Below, in pieces: positions 51,782-60,571 of a DNA stretch of 64,000 bases. The translations under genes and the position numbers were made by a program. Numbering within the stretch: the stretch's first letter is position 1; each line of letters starts with the position of its first letter. This DNA is from Planococcus antarcticus DSM 14505 (GTDB lineage Bacteria > Bacillota > Bacilli > Bacillales_A > Planococcaceae). The stretch spans positions 434,001 through 498,000 of the forward strand of contig NZ_CP016534.2 in NCBI RefSeq assembly GCF_001687565.2, in the 5' to 3' direction. The notes under the pieces are model-generated. The model was given only the letters and a program-made list of their open reading frames with translations. It had not been told where the DNA came from and did not search any database.

Positions 51782-52750
51782 ATGATTCGATTTGAAAATG
51801 TCACAAAGCGCTTTCAGGATGGAACGGAAGCATTAAAAGACATTTCACTCGTTCTGCCCACTCATGAATTGACTGCTATTATCGGCCCCAGTGGATGCGG
51901 TAAAACCACTTTGATGAAAATGATCAATAAGTTAGAGAAACCGACTGCCGGAAGTATCTTTATTGACGAAAATCCTATTAATGGAATGGACGAAGTTCAA
52001 TTACGGCGCTCGATTGGCTATGTTATTCAACGTATTGGGCTGTTTCCCCATATGACCATTTCGGATAATGTGGCACTGGTACCAAAACTGCTGGAATGGC
52101 CAAAAGCAAAAAAAGAAGAGCGAGTACGGGAACTGCTCGAATTGGTCGGGTTGGATCCAGCGATTTATATGGATCGCTATCCGCTCGAATTAAGTGGTGG
52201 ACAGCAACAACGTGTTGGAGTAGTCCGTGCGCTTGCTGGAGACCCGAACATCGTCTTAATGGATGAACCGTTTTCAGCGCTTGATCCCATCAGCCGGGAA
52301 CAATTGCAAGACGAACTCCGAAATCTTCAGCAAACCATCAATAAAACCATCGTTTTTGTTACACATGATATGGATGAGGCTTTGAAAATCGCAGATTCGA
52401 TTATCGTGATGCGCGATGGGCAAGTCGAACAGACAGGAACACCGCAGCAATTAATCGACAATCCCGCTAATGAGTTTGTGCGTAATTTTATCGGCGTAAA
52501 GCGCATCAGTCAAAAGCGCACATTTGGAGAAAAGAGATTAATGGAATTTCTGAGCTTGTTCACAACCGATTGGAAAGGTGACACCAAGAAAATTTCTGCT
52601 GAATCTACAATTGAGGAAGCTTTTTTTCAATTGGATGAAAGCAACCAGGATCACTTAGCTATTATTCAGGATGACCAGATTGTGGCATATGCAAATGCCC
52701 GTGATTTATTGAAAGCAGCTCTTGCTAAGGAAACGGGGGTACTGGCATGA
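51782..52750 (+). CDS. opuCA: osmoprotectant ABC transporter ATPase, OpuCA-like
   Basis: A 322-residue ATPase of the quaternary-amine uptake family: Walker A GPSGCGKTT (about 36-44), signature LSGGQQQRVGVVRA (about 137-150), Walker B VLMDEPFSALD (about 157-167), H-loop THDMDEAL, then a partial C-terminal CBS-like segment (STIEEAFFQL ... ANARDLL) after residue ~250. It drives choline-, glycine betaine- or carnitine-type uptake. It overlaps the permease gene by four bases. ATG 51782 follows GAAGGGAGCGG. Confidence 0.88.
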   Translation: MIRFENVTKRFQDGTEALKDISLVLPTHELTAIIGPSGCGKTTLMKMINKLEKPTAGSIFIDENPINGMDEVQLRRSIGYVIQRIGLFPHMTISDNVALVPKLLEWPKAKKEERVRELLELVGLDPAIYMDRYPLELSGGQQQRVGVVRALAGDPNIVLMDEPFSALDPISREQLQDELRNLQQTINKTIVFVTHDMDEALKIADSIIVMRDGQVEQTGTPQQLIDNPANEFVRNFIGVKRISQKRTFGEKRLMEFLSLFTTDWKGDTKKISAESTIEEAFFQLDESNQDHLAIIQDDQIVAYANARDLLKAALAKETGVLA

Positions 52751-53385
52751 GAAATTTTCTGGATACCCTTGTCAGCCGACAGGATATGATTATCAGCGCA
52801 TTATTGGAACATATCTATCTGTCATTTGTAGCAGTGGCGATCGGTATTGCCATTGCATTGCCATTAGGAATTATCATCACACGCTACCGGCGCTATGCTG
52901 AACCAATCATTGGGGTGACTGCTGTTTTCCAAACCATACCAAGCCTTGCCTTGTTCGGCTTTTTGGTGCCTATTTTAGGAATCGGTTCACCGACCGCATT
53001 AATCGCACTCATTATCTATGCATTGCTGCCAATTCTGCGGAATACCTATGCTGGAATTGTGGGTGTCGACGGCTCCACAATCGAAGCTGGAAGGGGAATG
53101 GGAATGACTCGAACGCAGATCCTGAGGCAGATTGAATTGCCGCTTGCGTTGCCATTCATCATGGCAGGAGTTCGGACTGCGACCGTCTTGACTGTAGGAA
53201 TCGCCACGCTTGCCACCTTCGTCGGAGCAGGTGGGTTGGGAGACATCATTTACCGTGGTCTGCAATCGTATAATAACTCGTTAGTATTAGCGGGCGCGCT
53301 TCCGGTTGCTTTGCTGGCCATCGGATTTGATCAGATCTTGAAATGGATTGAAAAAAGAGCAACGCCAAAAGGCTTAAAAACATAG
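52747..53385 (+). CDS. opuCB: osmoprotectant ABC transporter permease, OpuCB-like
   Basis: A 212-residue inner-membrane permease with five or six helices and the binding-protein-dependent transport signature near EAGRGMGMTRTQILRQIELPLALP (residues about 113-136). It starts within the opuCA stop codon. Standard opuC operons encode two permeases (B and D); only this one is present here, so it may act as a homodimer or a second permease lies elsewhere. Confidence 0.85.
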   Translation: MRNFLDTLVSRQDMIISALLEHIYLSFVAVAIGIAIALPLGIIITRYRRYAEPIIGVTAVFQTIPSLALFGFLVPILGIGSPTALIALIIYALLPILRNTYAGIVGVDGSTIEAGRGMGMTRTQILRQIELPLALPFIMAGVRTATVLTVGIATLATFVGAGGLGDIIYRGLQSYNNSLVLAGALPVALLAIGFDQILKWIEKRATPKGLKT

Positions 53386-53398
53386 GGGGGAAATCAAG

Positions 53399-54301
53399 AT
53401 GAAAAAAGCAGCATTAGTCATTTTAATGGCTGGAACAACTGTTATTGCAGGATGTGGATCAAGTGGAGATGCATCAGAGCCACTTGTAATCGGGGGCAAA
53501 CCCTGGACGGAACAGTATATCTTGCCTCATATTCTTGGGCAATACATTGAGGCGAATTCGGAATATGCGGTGGAATACGAAGATGGTCTCGGGGAAGTAG
53601 CGATTTTAACGCCTGCTTTGGAGCAGGGGGACATCGACATGTACGTGGAATATACCGGTACGGGACTGAAGGATGTATTGAAGGAAGAGTCTGTGCCTGG
53701 CCAGTCCTCGGAAGAAGTATTGGAGATTGTCAGAGCAGGCTATGAAGAGACCTTGGATGCAACTTGGCTAGAGCCGCTCGGTTTTGAAAATGGCTACACC
53801 TTAGCGTATTCGAAAGATAGCGGCTATGATGCTGAAACCTACTCAGAATTAGCGGAAATTTCGAAGTCGGAAGATATGCGTTTCGGCGCACCACACCCTT
53901 TCTACGAACGTCAGGGAGATGGCTTCGATGACCTCGTCGCGACTTATCCATTTGAATTTTCAGCTACGGAAAGCTTTGATCCGGCCATCATGTATGAAGC
54001 TGTCCAAAGCGGAGAGGTAGATGTTATTCCGGCTTTCACGACAGACAGCCGCATTGAATTGTTTGATCTTGAAACAACAGAGGACGATCTTTCGTTTTTC
54101 CCGAAATACGATGCAGTTCCTGTCGTGCGAATGGAAACACTTGAAGAATACCCGGAGCTTGAGGAAGTCTTGAGTGGGCTGGCGGGACAAATCAGCGAGG
54201 AAGAAATGCTGGCTATGAATTCACGGGTTGACGTAGATCAGGAAGTGGCGAGCGATGTCGCTCGTGAGTTCCTGATTGAGAAAGGGTTAATTGAAGAATA
54301 A
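53399..54301 (+). CDS. opuCC: osmoprotectant substrate-binding lipoprotein, OpuCC-like
   Basis: A 300-residue lipoprotein with a signal peptide and lipobox VIAGC (cysteine near residue 19). The mature part begins with VIGGKPWTEQYILPHILGQYIE and has LEQGDIDMYVEYTGTGL (about 79-95), both characteristic of OpuBC/OpuCC proteins that bind choline, betaine or related compounds outside the membrane. It is the third gene of the operon, and a terminator follows after eight bases, so no opuCD is present. Confidence 0.88.
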   Translation: MKKAALVILMAGTTVIAGCGSSGDASEPLVIGGKPWTEQYILPHILGQYIEANSEYAVEYEDGLGEVAILTPALEQGDIDMYVEYTGTGLKDVLKEESVPGQSSEEVLEIVRAGYEETLDATWLEPLGFENGYTLAYSKDSGYDAETYSELAEISKSEDMRFGAPHPFYERQGDGFDDLVATYPFEFSATESFDPAIMYEAVQSGEVDVIPAFTTDSRIELFDLETTEDDLSFFPKYDAVPVVRMETLEEYPELEEVLSGLAGQISEEEMLAMNSRVDVDQEVASDVAREFLIEKGLIEE

Positions 54302-54308
54302 GAAATGT

Positions 54309-54338
54309 TTCCGCAGCTGAGGCTGCGGAATTTTTTTT
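54309..54338 (+). terminator. terminator of the opuC operon
   Basis: TTCCGCAGC / GCTGCGGAA stem with loop TGAG followed by eight T. Confidence 0.92.
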
Positions 54339-54378
54339 GTTTAAGAAAATATGCGTCTATGTCGGTCAGAGTCTATAC

Positions 54379-54520
54379 GGTGCCTCCGCTTTTCCTGATG
54401 TCCAGACTCCGGCGCCCAGATTCTAGGGTCATAAGCCACTCCGGCTGTGCGGCTGAAAACATGCTGCTTCGCCGAAGTGTCTTATGCCCGTCGAATCTAC
54501 ATGGGCGCCTCCGCTTTTCC
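54379..54520. repeat. single copy of the ~123-bp intergenic repeat
   Basis: Contains GCCTCCGCTTTTC at both ends, TGTCCAGACTCCGGCGCC, ATTCTAGGGTCATAAGCC, GCTGTGCGGCTGAAAAC and CTTATGCCCGTCGAATC, orientation as at 13.9 kb. Its right end reaches the -35 box of the trp T-box promoter (54527). Confidence 0.85.
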
Positions 54521-54526
54521 TTTTAC

Positions 54527-54555
54527 TTGACAGAATATACAAAACCTTTTAGTAT
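54527..54555 (+). promoter_or_regulatory. trp operon promoter
   Basis: TTGACA (54527-54532), exact consensus, 17 bases, TAGTAT (54550-54555), directly after the repeat copy and in front of the T-box leader. Confidence 0.8.
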
Positions 54556-54561
54556 AAAGGA

Positions 54562-54898
54562 CAACTTGTTGTGCGGAAAACAAGTCTGTTTGAGAGAAGA
54601 GCTTAGATAAGACGAGAATAGAAGAGTGTATAAATCGAGGATTGAGACGAGTAGGCAGGGAAATCCATTTAGAGAGTCAGCGGCTGGTGAGAGCTGATTG
54701 GATAAACTGCGCGAATGGACTTAGGAGAGCTGGCCTGAAAGCGAAAGCGAGTAAGGGAGACGTAAGCCCTGCGTTAAAGGGAAAGGCGAAGAGCCTGTTT
54801 AAGTGAGTGCAGAAATACATTGCATTAATGCGTGGTGGTACCGCGGTTTTAACCCGTCCCCGCAATCAGATAATTATCTGGTTGCGGGGCTTTTTGTA
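54562..54898 (+). promoter_or_regulatory. T-box riboswitch, tRNA-Trp responsive
   Basis: The leader has a stem I with AGAGAGTC and a GGCTGGTGAGAGCTG-type arm, a specifier loop GCGAATGGACTT in which TGG (54716-54718) is the Trp codon, and the conserved T-box GTGGTACCGCGG (54835-54846). The terminator hairpin (CCCCGCAA / TTGCGGGG, then TTTTT) at 54857-54896 is the alternative structure. Uncharged tRNA-Trp would stabilise the antiterminator and allow transcription of trpDCFBA. Confidence 0.93.
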
Positions 54899-54926
54899 TT
54901 CAAAAACGAGATGAGGAGAGATTGAG

Positions 54927-55919
54927 ATGAGCAGAGTAGAGAATTTGAGTGAACATATGATGTACGAAAAATCGTTAGAAATATTGAACGGCACAATAGA
55001 TGAACAACAAGTTAAAAAGTTTTTATCCGACATGCATGAAAAAGGCGAGACAGCTGATGAACTAGTTGGATTGGTCAAAGCGATGCACGAAAAAGCGGTG
55101 AAACTTCCAGTGGTGGAAGGCGAATTAGTCGATGTTTGTGGAACCGGTGGCGATCGTTCTTATAGCTTCAATATCAGTACATTGACGGCTTTTGTATTGG
55201 CAGGATGTGGATTGACAGTTGCCAAGCATGGCAACCGCAGTGTTTCCAGTAAAACTGGTAGCTCCGACGTGCTAGAAGCACTTGGTATTTCGACGGCAGC
55301 GGATATTTCATCAATTCCTGCAATGCTTGACCAAACAGGAATTGCGTTGTTGTTTGCACCAGCTATCCATCCTGCACTTGGCGGTTTGCGCCAAATTCGC
55401 AAAGACATCGGAACTCCGACGATTTTCAATTTAGTGGGACCTTTAGCAAATCCGTTGCCAATTACGATACAAATGACCGGAGTTTATCGTCTCGACATGC
55501 TTGAGCCGATGGCAGATGCGTTGATTCGGCTGGGCAGAAAAAAAGGCGCCTTGGTTCATGGTGCAGGCGGATTGGACGAATTGTCGCTTGCGGGAACCAA
55601 CGAATTGATTGTTTTCGATGAACAAGGTAAGCGGAAAATGACCATTCATCCGAACGAAGTTGGTTTAGAGGTCGCGTCAATAGAAGCAATCCGCGGTGGC
55701 GATCCGGAGCGCAACGCTGAAATTTTCATGAACGTCTTATCCGGAACCGACAGCCCTTATCTAGATACGGTGGCATTAAATGCAGGAGTGGTACTTTACG
55801 TCAGTGGCAAAGTCAAAACCGTGACAGAAGGCGTAAAACAGGCAAAAACATCAATCAAATCAGGCGAAACCGAGCGTGTCTTCGACTTGCACCGGTTAGC
55901 AGCGGGGGTATTTGTATGA
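54927..55919 (+). CDS. trpD: anthranilate phosphoribosyltransferase
   Basis: A 330-residue type III phosphoribosyltransferase joining anthranilate to PRPP in tryptophan synthesis. Signature VDVCGTGGDRSYSFNIST (about 71-88) binds PRPP; KHGNRSVSSKTGSSDVLEALG (about 105-125) binds anthranilate and Mg2+. It is the first structural gene behind the T-box; trpE and trpG are absent, so anthranilate must come from enzymes encoded elsewhere. It overlaps trpC by four bases. Confidence 0.96.
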   Translation: MSRVENLSEHMMYEKSLEILNGTIDEQQVKKFLSDMHEKGETADELVGLVKAMHEKAVKLPVVEGELVDVCGTGGDRSYSFNISTLTAFVLAGCGLTVAKHGNRSVSSKTGSSDVLEALGISTAADISSIPAMLDQTGIALLFAPAIHPALGGLRQIRKDIGTPTIFNLVGPLANPLPITIQMTGVYRLDMLEPMADALIRLGRKKGALVHGAGGLDELSLAGTNELIVFDEQGKRKMTIHPNEVGLEVASIEAIRGGDPERNAEIFMNVLSGTDSPYLDTVALNAGVVLYVSGKVKTVTEGVKQAKTSIKSGETERVFDLHRLAAGVFV

Positions 55920-56689
55920 CGATACTGGAAAAAATAATTGCAACTAAACACGAAGAAATAAAAACTTATAAACCTGTCCAATCGGACACTATCCATTTTC
56001 CAGAGAAATCAAAGCTGTTGCAGCGTCTGCAGGAAAAAAAAGGTGTTATTTCCGAAATAAAGCGTGCCTCCCCTTCAAAAGGGGATATTCAGATGGAAGT
56101 GGATATTGTAGCTCAAGCCAAAAAATATGAGGAAGCGGGAGCGGCTGCAATTTCCGTTCTGACCGATGAAACCTACTTTAAAGGATCAATTGATGACCTG
56201 CGCGAAGTGGCGCAAGCCGTTTCGATTCCTGTCTTGTGCAAAGATTTTATGGTCAGCGAAATTCAGATTGACCGCGCTCAGTATGCAGGTGGTACGATCA
56301 TCTTGTTGATTGTAGCGGCACTGGAAAAGCAGCAGCTCAAAAGTCTTAACGACTATGCGCTTTCAAAAGGGCTTGAGGTCTTGGTAGAAGTTCACGATGA
56401 ACAAGAACTTGGGGTAGCATTAGAACTGGATGCAAAACTGATTGGCATCAATAATCGTAATTTGAAGACATTTGACGTATCGATTGAACGGACCGCGCAA
56501 TTGGCCGAGAACTTCCCTTTTGATGGGCAACGGGTGCTGATTAGCGAAAGTGGGATGCATACAAAAGAAGATGCAAAATTCGCCTATGCGAGTGGAGCTT
56601 CGGGAATTTTGGTGGGAGAGGCATTGATGCGATCTGAAGATCCGGGCGGTTGGATCCGCCAGGCGACTAGCGAGGAGGCAGCGAAATGA
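55916..56689 (+). CDS. trpC: indole-3-glycerol phosphate synthase
   Basis: A 257-residue (beta/alpha)8 enzyme that closes the indole ring from CdRP. Catalytic segments [11 protein letters not shown] (about 46-56), [20 protein letters not shown] (lysine about 104), [10 protein letters not shown] and LISESGMHT are all present. It overlaps trpD and the trpF part of the next gene by four bases each. Confidence 0.96.
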   Translation: MTILEKIIATKHEEIKTYKPVQSDTIHFPEKSKLLQRLQEKKGVISEIKRASPSKGDIQMEVDIVAQAKKYEEAGAAAISVLTDETYFKGSIDDLREVAQAVSIPVLCKDFMVSEIQIDRAQYAGGTIILLIVAALEKQQLKSLNDYALSKGLEVLVEVHDEQELGVALELDAKLIGINNRNLKTFDVSIERTAQLAENFPFDGQRVLISESGMHTKEDAKFAYASGASGILVGEALMRSEDPGGWIRQATSEEAAK

Positions 56690-58482
56690 CGAAAGTGAAA
56701 ATTTGTGGCTTGAAAGAAGAGCAACATGTTAAAGCAGCGAATCGTGCAGATGCTATCGGCTTTGTATTCGCTCCGAGCAGACGTCAAGTAACGATTGAGC
56801 AAGCTGCTGAACTGGCCAAGCACATTCCGGTAGATACTGATAAAATTGGCGTTTTCGTCAATGCTTCTTTAAAAGAAATTGAAGACACGATTGCAGGCGT
56901 TCCGTTGACAATGGTTCAGCTGCACGGAGACGAAAAAGATGAATTGGTCAAGGCGATTCGCGTACCAGTCATTCAGGCTTTCTCGATCCGCACGAAAGAA
57001 GATGTAGTTCAATTAAAGAAATCTTTGGCTGATTACGTACTAGTGGATGCTCCCGGCACCAATCATCGTGGAGGGAGCGGCAACATTTTCGATTGGTCTC
57101 TACTCGACGGAGCTGATATCGATCCATCCCGTCTAATTGTAGCGGGTGGCTTGAATCCGGAAAATGTTCATACTGCTATCACGCAGACAAGTCCTTATAT
57201 GGTAGATGTTTCAAGTGGAGTCGAAACAGATGGCCGCAAAGATGCGGTGAAAATACAGGAATTCATTAAACGAGTAAAGGATGATTCGATGGAACAGACA
57301 ATAGAAAAAACTGGTTTTTTTGGCAAATATGGTGGCCAATTTGTACCGGAAACTTTGATGAAAGCAGTCAAGGAATTGGAAGATGCCTATAATGAAGTAA
57401 AAGAAGATCCTGAATTCCAGAAAGAATACCATCACTATTTATCTGAGTATGTTGGACGAGAACAACCGCTGACATTCGCGCAACGAATGACAGAAGCGCT
57501 TGGCGGACCGAAAATTTATTTGAAACGCGAAGACTTGAACCACACGGGTGCCCACAAAGTGAATAACGCAATTGGGCAAGCCTTGCTTGCTATGCGTATG
57601 GGTAAACGCAAAATTGTAGCAGAAACCGGAGCAGGCCAACACGGTGTAGCCACGGCGACAATTTGTGCGCTTTTCGATTTGGATTGCGTCATTTTCATGG
57701 GTGAAGAAGACATCAAACGTCAACAATTGAACGTCTTCCGTATGAAACTTTTAGGGGCACGTGTTGAAAGTGTCACCAAAGGGAGTGCGACTTTAAAAGA
57801 TGCTGTCAATGAAGCCTTGCGCTACTGGGTTTCCAATGTGGAAGATACGCACTACTTAATCGGTTCGGCTCTTGGGCCACATCCTTTCCCAACAATGGTT
57901 CGCGATTTCCAAAGTGTTATCGGCCAAGAAACTAGACGTCAGATTCTTGATAAAGAAGGGCGTTTGCCTGATGCCATTTTGGCGTGTGTAGGCGGTGGCA
58001 GCAACGCGATTGGCATGTTCCATCCATTTATTCAAGATAAAGATGTTCAGCTGATCGGCGTCGAAGCAGCTGGCGAAGGTATTGATACGGAAAAACATGC
58101 TGCGACTTTAACGAAAGGAACAGAAGGCGTACTCCATGGTGCCTTGATGAAATTACTTCAGGATGATGCAGGACAAGTACAGGAAGCACATTCGATTTCT
58201 GCCGGACTTGATTATCCAGGGATTGGCCCGGAACATGCTCACTTAGCAGATATCGGACGTGTTGAATACCGTTCGATTACGGACGATGAAGCGCTGGCTG
58301 CGGTCATTAGCATGTCCCGTCTCGAAGGAATTATTCCTGCTCTTGAAACGGCACATGCCATTGCAGAAGCTGAAAAACAAGCTAAGATGATGACTTCCGA
58401 TCAGATCCTGGTCATTTGCGTATCAGGGCGCGGCGACAAAGATATGGCTACGTATGCCGAGAAACTGGAGGGACTGTCATGA
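56686..58482 (+). CDS. trpFB: fused phosphoribosylanthranilate isomerase / tryptophan synthase beta (TrpF-TrpB)
   Basis: One uninterrupted 598-codon frame. Residues 1-201 are TrpF ([10 protein letters not shown] with catalytic cysteine, QLHGDE, the aspartate in [29 protein letters not shown]); residues 202-598 are TrpB (starts [21 protein letters not shown]). TrpB motifs: PLP lysine in HTGAHKVNN (about 288), [16 protein letters not shown], and the C-terminal CVSGRGDKD. TrpF and TrpB are separate in Bacillus. An AAAGGATG ribosome-like site stands before codon 202 (ATG 57289), so a separate TrpB may also be made. It overlaps trpA. Confidence 0.93.
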   Translation: MTKVKICGLKEEQHVKAANRADAIGFVFAPSRRQVTIEQAAELAKHIPVDTDKIGVFVNASLKEIEDTIAGVPLTMVQLHGDEKDELVKAIRVPVIQAFSIRTKEDVVQLKKSLADYVLVDAPGTNHRGGSGNIFDWSLLDGADIDPSRLIVAGGLNPENVHTAITQTSPYMVDVSSGVETDGRKDAVKIQEFIKRVKDDSMEQTIEKTGFFGKYGGQFVPETLMKAVKELEDAYNEVKEDPEFQKEYHHYLSEYVGREQPLTFAQRMTEALGGPKIYLKREDLNHTGAHKVNNAIGQALLAMRMGKRKIVAETGAGQHGVATATICALFDLDCVIFMGEEDIKRQQLNVFRMKLLGARVESVTKGSATLKDAVNEALRYWVSNVEDTHYLIGSALGPHPFPTMVRDFQSVIGQETRRQILDKEGRLPDAILACVGGGSNAIGMFHPFIQDKDVQLIGVEAAGEGIDTEKHAATLTKGTEGVLHGALMKLLQDDAGQVQEAHSISAGLDYPGIGPEHAHLADIGRVEYRSITDDEALAAVISMSRLEGIIPALETAHAIAEAEKQAKMMTSDQILVICVSGRGDKDMATYAEKLEGLS

Positions 58483-59249
58483 ATCGACTGGAACAGCTGA
58501 AGAGTTCAGGAAATAAAGCTTTTGTTGCTTACATCATGGCGGGAGACGGCGGTCTTGACCGTTTGAAGGAACAAGTGCTGTACTTGCAGGAAGCGGGTGT
58601 CACAGCCATTGAAATCGGCATTCCATTCTCAGACCCGGTAGCAGACGGACCGACAATCGAAGCGGCGGGCAACCGCGCCTTAAAACAGGGCGTCACATTA
58701 CAGAAAGTGCTGGAAGAACTGCAAAGCTGGACTTTTCAAATCAAAATTCCGTTGCTGATTATGACGTATTTGAACCCGGTACTGAAGTTTGGCGTTGAGC
58801 GTTTTGCGGCTCAATGCGGCAAGGCTGGAGTTTCAGCTGTTATTATTCCGGATCTTCCTTATGAGCATAAGCAGCTGGTACAGCCTTATATTGATAAAGA
58901 AGGCATCAAGTTGATCCAGCTAGTAACCTTGACGACGACTGACGTACGGCTAGATGATATTCTCAGTGGAGCGGAAGGCTTTGTCTATGCAGTAACTGTC
59001 AAAGGAATAACGGGCTCCCGTGACAAAATGTCGGAAGAAGTCAAAGCCTTCATGCGCAAGGTTCGGGAGAAAAGTCCGGTTCCGGTGTATGCTGGGTTCG
59101 GAATTTCAAAGAGCAGCCATGTCGACATGCTGCGCGATGACGTGGATGGATTTATTGTGGGAAGTGCCATCGTGGAAGCTTTCCATGATGATAGAATCCA
59201 GGAAATCGAACCGCTTATTCAAGCAGTGACTGCCACCCATTCGGTATAA
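58479..59249 (+). CDS. trpA: tryptophan synthase alpha chain
   Basis: A 256-residue TrpA that splits indole-glycerol phosphate and passes indole to TrpB. Key segments: [10 protein letters not shown], catalytic Glu in [20 protein letters not shown] (about 46-65), catalytic Asp in IIPDLPYEH (about 127-135), and [10 protein letters not shown] phosphate-binding loop. Start ATG 58479 overlaps the trpB stop (ATGA). The next gene, a DNA glycosylase, follows after 20 bases. Confidence 0.96.
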   Translation: MNRLEQLKSSGNKAFVAYIMAGDGGLDRLKEQVLYLQEAGVTAIEIGIPFSDPVADGPTIEAAGNRALKQGVTLQKVLEELQSWTFQIKIPLLIMTYLNPVLKFGVERFAAQCGKAGVSAVIIPDLPYEHKQLVQPYIDKEGIKLIQLVTLTTTDVRLDDILSGAEGFVYAVTVKGITGSRDKMSEEVKAFMRKVREKSPVPVYAGFGISKSSHVDMLRDDVDGFIVGSAIVEAFHDDRIQEIEPLIQAVTATHSV

Positions 59250-59269
59250 TGCCGGTAGGAGGAGATTTT

Positions 59270-59860
59270 ATGTTTACACCAGTTACTGCTGATTTTTTCC
59301 ATGCTCCTACTTTAGAACTTTCTCGCAATTTACTTGGCCAGATACTGGTCCATGAATTGCCAGAAGGCGTTGTTGCGGGGAGAATTGTGGAAACTGAGGC
59401 CTATATGGGTGCAGAAGATCGTGCTGCCCACAGTTTCGGCAATCGCCGTACCAAGCGCACTGAAATTATGTTCGGAAAACCTGGACTCATTTATACCTAT
59501 CAAATGCATACCCATACACTGATCAATGTTGTTAGTGGGCCGGAAGATACCCCGCGGGCGATTTTAATCCGCGCAGTTGAACCGGTAGAAGGCATCGAAC
59601 TGATGGCGGAACTGCGTGGCAAGCATATGCCGATGAAAAATTGGACCAGTGGACCGGGAAAACTGACCAAGGCTATGGCCATCACGATGGATCATTACGG
59701 TCGCCATTTTTCTGAGAAGCCGCTTTACATCGCTCAAGGAGATCCGGTTCATGCCGTATCGGTCGGACCGCGTGTCGGTATTGGGAATTCACTTGAAGCA
59801 GTCCACTATCCCTATCGCTTTTGGGAGACAGAAAATCCTTTTGTCTCGAAATTTCGCTAG
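59270..59860 (+). CDS. 3-methyladenine DNA glycosylase (AAG/Mpg family)
   Basis: A 196-residue glycosylase of the alkyladenine (AAG/Mpg) family. Segments GRIVETEAYMGAEDRAAHSFGNRRTKRTEIMFG and YTYQMHTHTLINVV, plus PRAILIRAVEP and WTSGPGKLTKAM, are characteristic; the catalytic glutamate is in VETEAYMG (about 42-49). It removes 3-methyladenine and hypoxanthine. ATG 59270 follows AGGAGGAGA and the gene likely shares the trp transcript. Confidence 0.92.
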   Translation: MFTPVTADFFHAPTLELSRNLLGQILVHELPEGVVAGRIVETEAYMGAEDRAAHSFGNRRTKRTEIMFGKPGLIYTYQMHTHTLINVVSGPEDTPRAILIRAVEPVEGIELMAELRGKHMPMKNWTSGPGKLTKAMAITMDHYGRHFSEKPLYIAQGDPVHAVSVGPRVGIGNSLEAVHYPYRFWETENPFVSKFR

Positions 59861-59866
59861 TTCTGT

Positions 59867-59891
59867 GTTTAATTTCATCTTTTGGTGGAAT
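59867..59891 (+). promoter_or_regulatory. sigma-B-type promoter upstream of the PfpI/YfkM-like gene
   Basis: GTTTAA (59867-59872, exact sigma-B -35), 13 bases, TGGAAT (59886-59891; one mismatch to GGGWAW). The gene's Bacillus relatives YraA and YfkM are general-stress proteins. Confidence 0.6.
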
Positions 59892-59929
59892 ACTGAAAGA
59901 GAATGATTAAACAGAAGGAGTGGTAGAAA

Positions 59930-60454
59930 GTGGCAAAAATCGCAACTTTAATTACAGACATGTTCGAAGATGTGGAATATACAGAACCATCGAAAGCATT
60001 TAATGATGCGGGTCACGAAGTCTTCACTATCGAAAAAGAAGCCGGCAAAGAAGTGACAGGCAAACAGGGCAAAGCCGTTGTCACGATTGATAAAGGCATT
60101 GACGACGTTAGCCTCGAGGATTATGATGCATTATTCTTGCCGGGTGGATTTTCTCCGGACCAATTGCGTGCCGATGATCGTTTTGTGGCATTTACAAAAG
60201 CCTTCATGGATGCGAAAAAGCCGGTCTTTGCAATTTGCCATGGTCCTCAATTATTGATTACGGCCAAAGCATTGGAAGGCCGCAAAGCAACAGGATTTAA
60301 ATCGATTCAAGTCGATATGGAATATGCAGGAGCCACTGTAGTGGACGAAGAAGTGGCTGTGTGCCAAGACCAATTGGTCACAAGCCGCCAGCCGGATGAC
60401 ATTCCAGCATTCAACCGCGAATCCTTGCGTTTGCTTGAAAAACTAGCTCAATAA
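59930..60454 (+). CDS. DJ-1/PfpI-family general stress protein (YfkM/YraA-like)
   Basis: A 174-residue DJ-1/PfpI protein. The nucleophile elbow AICHGPQ (cysteine about 104) with Glu near TEPSKAFNDAG and LFLPGGFSPDQLR (about 68-80) mark the active site. Relatives are glyoxalase/deglycase or peptidase-like stress proteins. Start GTG 59930 follows GAAGGAGTGG. A sigma-B-like promoter upstream suggests stress induction. Confidence 0.88.
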   Translation: MAKIATLITDMFEDVEYTEPSKAFNDAGHEVFTIEKEAGKEVTGKQGKAVVTIDKGIDDVSLEDYDALFLPGGFSPDQLRADDRFVAFTKAFMDAKKPVFAICHGPQLLITAKALEGRKATGFKSIQVDMEYAGATVVDEEVAVCQDQLVTSRQPDDIPAFNRESLRLLEKLAQ

Positions 60455-60456
60455 AA

Positions 60457-60493
60457 ATAAAACCCGGACCAGCAGTACTGGTTCGGGTTTTTC
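60457..60493 (+). terminator. Rho-independent terminator
   Basis: AAAACCCG-ACCAG / CTGGT-CGGGTTTTT stem with loop CAGTA, then TTTTC. Confidence 0.88.
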
Positions 60494-60538
60494 GTGAAAG
60501 TCTTTATGCTGATGAAATCCAACGATTCAATCCATTGG

Positions 60539-60570
60539 AAAAGGAGTGTGCAAGAAGCACGCTCCTTTTT
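60539..60570. terminator. bidirectional terminator
   Basis: AAAAGGAGTGTGC / GCACGCTCCTTTTT stem with loop AAGAA behind the minus-strand GNAT gene. Confidence 0.85.
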
Positions 60571-60571
60571 G

